Below are positions 4,969 to 8,860 of a stretch of DNA of 8,860 nt, piece after piece; the first letter of the stretch is position 1, and each line of letters starts with the position of its first letter. The notes beneath the pieces are model-generated. The model saw only the letters and a program-made list of their open reading frames with translations. It was not told the DNA's origin and made no database searches. This DNA comes from Myxococcales bacterium (GTDB taxonomy: Bacteria > Myxococcota_A > Polyangia > Fen-1088), in NCBI GenBank assembly GCA_003161835.1, contig PMNO01000032.1, forward strand, positions 1 to 8,860, written 5' to 3'. A program made the translations under genes and the position numbers.

Positions 4969-7818
4969 TCACGGAACCAGCAACCGAAAACTTTCCCAAC
5001 CAACGCCGCCTTGGTGCCCCAATGCAGCAACATCGCCTCTTCGAGAAAGAAGCGCAAGGGCCGCTGAACGAAATGCCGCAGGAACGCGCTCAGACAACGC
5101 CAGCGAACCTCTCGGGGCCGCGGACACCTGGCCGTTATGGGCCACCTCTTGGACCAAAGCGCCGTAAAACTCCCCAACGAAGGCCGCGGCGTCTTGGTCC
5201 CCCACGCGTCTCACGGGCGCGATCGCAACACGAGATCCGGCAGCCAAAAACGCCTGCGCCAGGCCCATGCTCGACCGACCACCTTCGATGGTCCCCGCGG
5301 CCTCGCAAGCAGGCAGAACGATCACCTCGGGCACCGAGGGCGACGTGAGAAGGTCGCCCAATTCGACGCGAGTCCCCCCTTCCAACAATAGTGCGCTCGA
5401 GAAGTCCCCCGATTGAGACACTTGGGCATGTCCGGCATAGTGCAAAAGTCGAGCGCCGGGCAAGGCGGCCAACAGCGCGTCGCGCGTCGCCGCCGGTCCG
5501 TCCAATCGCCGTACTTGCCAGCCGGTCAACACCCGCACCACCGCGTCTGACTCGGGGATCGCCGCTGGCAAATCACCGGTCGGGTTCGACACGACAAGAG
5601 CGGTCGCAGGCAGTTCGTTCGCGGGGCGTTGACGACCTTCCGTGCCAAGGTCGAGACCATGTTCGACCTCGACGAACGACAGAAGGGGCCGCCCACGCAA
5701 CGAGACGGTTTGCCAGTCGAGACGATCGGCTGGCCCGTACAAGAGCAGACGAACGCGGTGTGCTGACGCTATTTGCGACCCGAACAGACCCAAGACGATT
5801 TCAGCCGCCGCCTGGGACGACAGATCGGCGTCGCTGATTCGTCGCACGATCACTTCGGAGGTCGTCACCGCGAATGCGAACCAGCCCCGGGGGCCCGGGG
5901 AGAAGGCCAGAAAGACTTCTCCAGGGCCGGGTTCAGCAAGCTTGAGCTCCTGAGGACTCTTGCCCTCAAGCAACAGCCCGTAGGCATCATCAAGAGCCGC
6001 CCGCGCCTTTTCAGCCTGAGCCTGCCGCTCCGATCGACGTCGGCCAATATCGGCCTGGGGAATCGTCCATTCATTCCCGGCGTCACGTTCGATCTCCGAT
6101 CGAAGGTATTGGTAGCGCCCCACGGCTTCATCCCACTGCCTTCTCGATGCGAGCGACATACCCGCCAGACGATCCAGGCGCGCGGCGTGCGTGAGTTCGG
6201 ATGCGCGCGCCAGCCTCGCGGCCCGTAGTGCCTCGCGAACCGAACCGCTATCCACCAGCGCTTCCACCAAGTACCGGACACCTTCGTCACGTCCGCTCAG
6301 AAAGCTGCCACGACCCTCCGCAAAAGGGACTCCGCGCAAGAACCTCTCAAGAAGATCCTGAGCGGCTCTGAGTCTGGAGACGGCAGCAGTCCTGCGACCG
6401 AGGGCCAGCAGGGCCCTCCCCGACCCAACCTCGGCACGAAAGGCCTCTTCCAGCAAGCCGAGCGACAAGGCCGCGGGAAGGTGACTGTCGAAGGTCGCCA
6501 GGGCGGCGGCAGGTTTCTTCTGTCGGAGGAGCCACCGGCCGAGGACCTCCTCCCTGCGACTGGCGCGCAGTACGTCTCGATCGACGGCCGCGAACTCGGG
6601 TTGCTGAATCAGGCGGCGTACACCGGCGTCGTCTCCCGACTTCAAGGCCTGCTCGACAGCGTATACAATCGCTTGCAGTCGCAAGTGTGGATTCGGACAC
6701 TCCTGCGTTGCCTGCTCGGCGGCGTCTATTGCGGCGGCCTTCTTCTGCTCCCCGTCGGGCGAGGTCTGGAGCGCCTCATGTTCCATCCGCGCCCACGCCA
6801 GATTCAATGCCAAGGTCGCACGGGCGCACGGGTCGGTGGGCGTTGGCAGTCGCCCGAGGAGTGAGAGAGCCTCTTCGGTTCTGCCTATCCGTGTCAGAAG
6901 GCGCGCGATTTCCATGGTCGAGTCTTCGCCCAATTTTTTTAGCCCGAGCCTGCGCGCTGCCCGTTCCGCGCGGCGGTATCTCTCGAGAGCGGTCCGGATG
7001 TCGCCCGTATCCGCAGCCAGCAAGCCCGCGTGGTACTCGAGCCAGACCCGCCCCTCCGGGTATTGTTCGCCGGCGGTTGCCATCTCGGCCAATAGGGCCC
7101 GTGCGTCCACATAGCGTTGCCGCAAATGGACCAGTGCCCACAGTAACGCCGCGCCGTCCTTGACTACGTCGACAAGTCTTCCCTCTGTTTGGGCCGCGGA
7201 TATCGAAGACCGGAACGCCGACTCAGCTCTATCGATCTTTCCCAGGGCGAGAGCCATTCGTCCGATGGCCGCATCTGTCGGACCTCGGTCTTCCGCGGGA
7301 ACAGAGGCCCTCAGACGTTCCAGCATTCCCAGAGCGTCTTCGTATTTTCCGCTGCGACCGAGGGTCACTATCTCGTCGATCTGTTCATGGGCGTGCGCGG
7401 TACCTATTGCCAGAGACCAGCGAATCCCGCCGCCAGCGTCCTCCAGGCGAACTTGTCGAGCCCCTGCGGGAACGTTCAATGTCAACCGCGTGCCGGCGTC
7501 GACCTCCACCTTCGTTTGGTCGGCCACCCTTCCGTCTTCTGTAGCGATTGACCACCGGGAGTTGTCCGAATTGCCGACCCAGACCGTCAGTTTTCGCTGC
7601 CGATCGAGTTCGCAGACAGGACCAGTTCGAACGCCCGCGCACGGGCCCCACTCAACGATCAACGGATCACCGGGATACACGTCGGTCGGTCTTGCTCGGC
7701 GGGTTTCGGCGCGCCCGCACGCGACGGTCAGGCTCAGCATGGATAGCAGAATCAGATACGCACAACCGCCGACTTCCCTGACATCCCCAGTCGAGAAAAC
7801 GAGCGTCGAACCTTCCAT
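4969..7818 (-). CDS. Exported TPR-CHAT caspase-like protease, lipoprotein
   Basis: The 949-residue product starts at ATG 7816-7818; no strong Shine-Dalgarno site is seen. The N-terminus has a 20-residue leader, then a hydrophobic core ending 'SLTVA-C34', which fits a lipoprotein signal with Thr at -3. Residues 45-140 look like a beta-sandwich. Residues 145-480 are helical repeats with TPR signatures ('GKYEDALGMLERL', 'GDIRTALERYRRAERAARRLG', 'GRTEEALSLLGRL'). Residues 480-620 continue as helices, perhaps a coiled coil. The CHAT domain (about 630-949) has catalytic His797 in 'LLHYAGHA' and Cys838 in 'VIVLPACEAAG', the latter matching the family's LSACETG pattern. CHAT proteins are clan CD proteases related to caspases and separase, usually cytoplasmic and switched on through their TPRs. 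Export of this one is the odd point. It is the first gene of an operon with an S8 protease and a Cys-rich lipoprotein. Confidence 0.93.
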   Translation of the reverse strand: MEGSTLVFSTGDVREVGGCAYLILLSMLSLTVACGRAETRRARPTDVYPGDPLIVEWGPCAGVRTGPVCELDRQRKLTVWVGNSDNSRWSIATEDGRVADQTKVEVDAGTRLTLNVPAGARQVRLEDAGGGIRWSLAIGTAHAHEQIDEIVTLGRSGKYEDALGMLERLRASVPAEDRGPTDAAIGRMALALGKIDRAESAFRSSISAAQTEGRLVDVVKDGAALLWALVHLRQRYVDARALLAEMATAGEQYPEGRVWLEYHAGLLAADTGDIRTALERYRRAERAARRLGLKKLGEDSTMEIARLLTRIGRTEEALSLLGRLPTPTDPCARATLALNLAWARMEHEALQTSPDGEQKKAAAIDAAEQATQECPNPHLRLQAIVYAVEQALKSGDDAGVRRLIQQPEFAAVDRDVLRASRREEVLGRWLLRQKKPAAALATFDSHLPAALSLGLLEEAFRAEVGSGRALLALGRRTAAVSRLRAAQDLLERFLRGVPFAEGRGSFLSGRDEGVRYLVEALVDSGSVREALRAARLARASELTHAARLDRLAGMSLASRRQWDEAVGRYQYLRSEIERDAGNEWTIPQADIGRRRSERQAQAEKARAALDDAYGLLLEGKSPQELKLAEPGPGEVFLAFSPGPRGWFAFAVTTSEVIVRRISDADLSSQAAAEIVLGLFGSQIASAHRVRLLLYGPADRLDWQTVSLRGRPLLSFVEVEHGLDLGTEGRQRPANELPATALVVSNPTGDLPAAIPESDAVVRVLTGWQVRRLDGPAATRDALLAALPGARLLHYAGHAQVSQSGDFSSALLLEGGTRVELGDLLTSPSVPEVIVLPACEAAGTIEGGRSSMGLAQAFLAAGSRVAIAPVRRVGDQDAAAFVGEFYGALVQEVAHNGQVSAAPRGSLALSERVPAAFRSAALALLSRRGDVAALGHQGGVGWESFRLLVP

Positions 7819-7990
7819 CTGGTCACCGCGGCGCCACCAAGCATCTGCTGCCTGAAGTGCGGAAGGTGTAACAGAACAGGTCGGAACAGTCCACGCGGCG
7901 AAAATGTCGGGAGGCCGCGCAGCCGTTGAGGAACGGGGCGTCGGGGGCCGAACCGAAGGCTGGCATTCCGTGAGTCAGGCCCGCGGCGGC
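7819..7990 (-). other. Intergenic leader of the CHAT/S8 operon
   Basis: These 172 bases separate the stop of the upstream lipoprotein from the CHAT start, on the same strand. No gene is evident. No clear hairpin-plus-T-tract terminator follows the upstream stop, so read-through into the operon is possible. The stretch is long enough for its own promoter, and a candidate is listed separately. Confidence 0.5.
7865..7893 (-). promoter_or_regulatory. Candidate promoter of the CHAT/S8 operon with tandem GAACAG element
   Basis: On the minus strand, TGGACT (7888-7893, four of six matches to TTGACA) is followed after exactly 17 bases by TACACC (7865-7870, three of six matches to TATAAT). This would start transcription about 40 bases before the CHAT ATG. 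The spacer holds two copies of GAACAG (plus-strand reading, 7874-7879 and 7884-7889), ten bases apart, one helical turn, as expected for a regulator half-site pair. The -10 match is poor, so this is suggestive only. Confidence 0.25.
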
Positions 7991-8716
7991 CTACGGCACC
8001 GAAGCGCAGGTGAACACGCCGTTGGTTCCGTAACACCCGAGGTTCGGGTTGGCCGGGTCGGCGCTGCCGCAAGCCGCGACGCCGTCCGAACGCTGCTGTG
8101 TGACCGGGTTGCACGTGCGCACGCACGCGAGGATTGCGCCAGTGGGGTCGGGCCGGCACACGAATCCGGTCCCGCAACTGTCGGGCGCCGTCGTGCAGCC
8201 GCCCCCACCGCCGGCCCCGTCGGGCGCGCCGCCGTCGGTCACCGTCACGTTGATGCCGATGTTCAACGTGCCGATGCCGATGGTGACGGGCCCGCCGCTG
8301 GTCGAGAACTCGTAGGTCACCGTCGTGGTGCTGCCCGCCAGGATCTGGAACATGCGCGGGTTCGGCGACGTCAGCGTCGCCTCGACGACCTGCCCGGTGT
8401 CGGTCCGCTCGAGTGCCCACCCGTTCTCCAGGTTCACCGAGTACACGCCCACGGCGAGCGCCGTGGTAAGCGCCGTGCGGGTGGGGTCGGTCTCGGAGTC
8501 GAGTGTCGTTTGGGCGCCGTTCGGGAACTCGGTGATGACGAAGCGCGCGTTGCGGAGGCGGTAGGTGACGCCGCCGGCGCTGCCGGTGAGCGACAGGCGG
8601 ATTTCGCCGTTGGGTCGGGGGGAAGGGTCGTTGCGGCAGGCCGACGAGGCGGCGGTGGCGGCGAGCAGGAGTGCGACGCAGAGGGTGCGCGCCGACTGCG
8701 CGTGGTTCGATGACAT
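7991..8716 (-). CDS. Lipoprotein with beta-sandwich domain and Cys-rich tail, function unknown
   Basis: The start is taken at ATG 8714-8716, because the open frame further upstream (to 8794) is Arg-rich and would bury the signal peptide. The product is 241 residues. Residues 1-27 form a lipoprotein signal (ASSA-C27). Residues 37-160 are beta-rich ('GEIRLSLTGS', 'VTYRLRNARFVITE', 'GVYSVNLENGWALER', 'VEATLTSPNPRMFQI', 'TTVTYEFSTSGGPVTIGIG'). From memory this matches a recurrent style of secreted domain in myxobacteria. A Gly-rich hinge (161-173) leads to a tail with eight cysteines (174, 181, 187, 198, 202, 216, 228, 237), likely four disulfides. Codons are strongly GC-ending: only 5 of the first 40 end in A or T, unlike the protease genes. 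It precedes the CHAT/S8 operon on the same strand by 172 bases; a functional link is unproven. Confidence 0.85.
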   Translation of the reverse strand: MSSNHAQSARTLCVALLLAATAASSACRNDPSPRPNGEIRLSLTGSAGGVTYRLRNARFVITEFPNGAQTTLDSETDPTRTALTTALAVGVYSVNLENGWALERTDTGQVVEATLTSPNPRMFQILAGSTTTVTYEFSTSGGPVTIGIGTLNIGINVTVTDGGAPDGAGGGGGCTTAPDSCGTGFVCRPDPTGAILACVRTCNPVTQQRSDGVAACGSADPANPNLGCYGTNGVFTCASVP

Positions 8717-8723
8717 GACGGGA

Positions 8724-8752
8724 AGTTTCGAACCATGGACGAGCCATGTCAA
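8724..8752 (-). promoter_or_regulatory. Possible promoter of the 8716 lipoprotein (near-leaderless)
   Basis: A perfect minus-strand TTGACA (8747-8752) is followed after 17 bases by GAAACT (8724-8729), which matches TATAAT at three of six positions. A start about seven bases downstream would fall at ATG 8716, giving an almost leaderless transcript. That would agree with the lack of a Shine-Dalgarno site before this ATG. The -10 is weak. Confidence 0.3.
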
Positions 8753-8798
8753 ACCGCGGCCGGGGCCCACAGGCCGACATCGCCGCCGCATCAAGCGC

Positions 8799-8860
8799 TC
8801 ACGCGTCCGTCTGGCGCCGCACCTTCCGGTAGTCCCGCCAGAGGATCAACTTCCCCGCCG
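8799..8860 (-). CDS. C-terminal end of a gene entering from the right edge
   Basis: One minus-strand frame gives a short Arg/Lys-rich tail ('GKLILWRDYRKVRRQTDA') ending at TGA 8799-8801. All 19 visible sense codons end in G or C, which the other two frames do not approach, so it is probably real coding sequence. The stretch 'LILW' followed by basic residues could be the end of a membrane helix with a cytoplasmic tail, but this is too short to assign. It ends 82 bases before the 8716 lipoprotein start on the same strand. Confidence 0.5.
   Translation of the reverse strand, partial: AGKLILWRDYRKVRRQTDA

Noticed and set aside
4946..4999. Earlier ATG (4999) for the S8 protease
   Set aside because: It would overlap the CHAT stop region and put 18 residues before the signal peptide; ATG 4945 has a good ribosome binding site and an N-terminal signal.
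7904..8713. A 269-codon plus-strand frame opposite the 8716 lipoprotein
   Set aside because: Arg/Gly/Ala-rich without domains; it is the complement of a gene with strong GC-ending codons.
7752..8780. A 342-codon minus-strand frame rich in Arg and His
   Set aside because: It overlaps the lipoprotein at 7991-8716 in another frame, runs across the intergenic region into the CHAT gene, and has the composition of an out-of-frame GC-rich shadow.

Overview
The window is high-GC DNA that reads like a myxobacterial (Myxococcota, probably Polyangiales-like) chromosome. This rests on several secreted proteins of styles common in that group: a lipoprotein with a long TGG hexapeptide array and a Cys-rich tail, two other Cys-rich lipoproteins, an exported TPR-CHAT protein and a lipoprotein subtilase. 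No rRNA, tRNA, CRISPR array, insertion sequence or phage gene was seen. The taxonomic call is inference from protein style, not from a marker gene.

Layout. Left edge (1-1148): the N-terminal part of a membrane-anchored thioredoxin-like protein runs off the window on the minus strand. Next come two fragments lying tail to tail: the C-terminal half of an outer-membrane beta-barrel-like protein (+, 364-810) and a short conserved-looking C-terminal piece (-, 813-986). Both lack a credible start. From 1149 to 2258 (+) is a lipoprotein with a Gly/Thr-rich hexapeptide array and a ten-cysteine C-terminal domain. It converges, with a one-base gap, on a minus-strand three-gene operon. In transcription order this operon is a TPR-CHAT cysteine-protease lipoprotein (7818-4969), a subtilisin-family (S8) serine-protease lipoprotein (4945-2783) and a small ten-cysteine lipoprotein (2769-2260). 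The gaps are 23 and 13 bases and the second and third genes have good ribosome binding sites. Further right on the minus strand is another Cys-rich lipoprotein (8716-7991), then the last 20 codons of a gene entering from the right edge.

How the genes may work together. The CHAT protein has both catalytic residues of its clan (His797, Cys838). The S8 protein has a complete Asp/His/Asn/Ser set (242, 256, 377, 475). All three operon products carry lipoprotein-type signals, so they should meet in the periplasm or at the outer membrane. That suggests an exported two-protease module in which TPR sensing activates the CHAT protease, which may act on the long pre-domain of the S8 protease, with the Cys-rich lipoprotein as partner, inhibitor or substrate. 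The pairing and the signals are visible in the sequence; the cascade is inference. This module is the main candidate for an undescribed system here.
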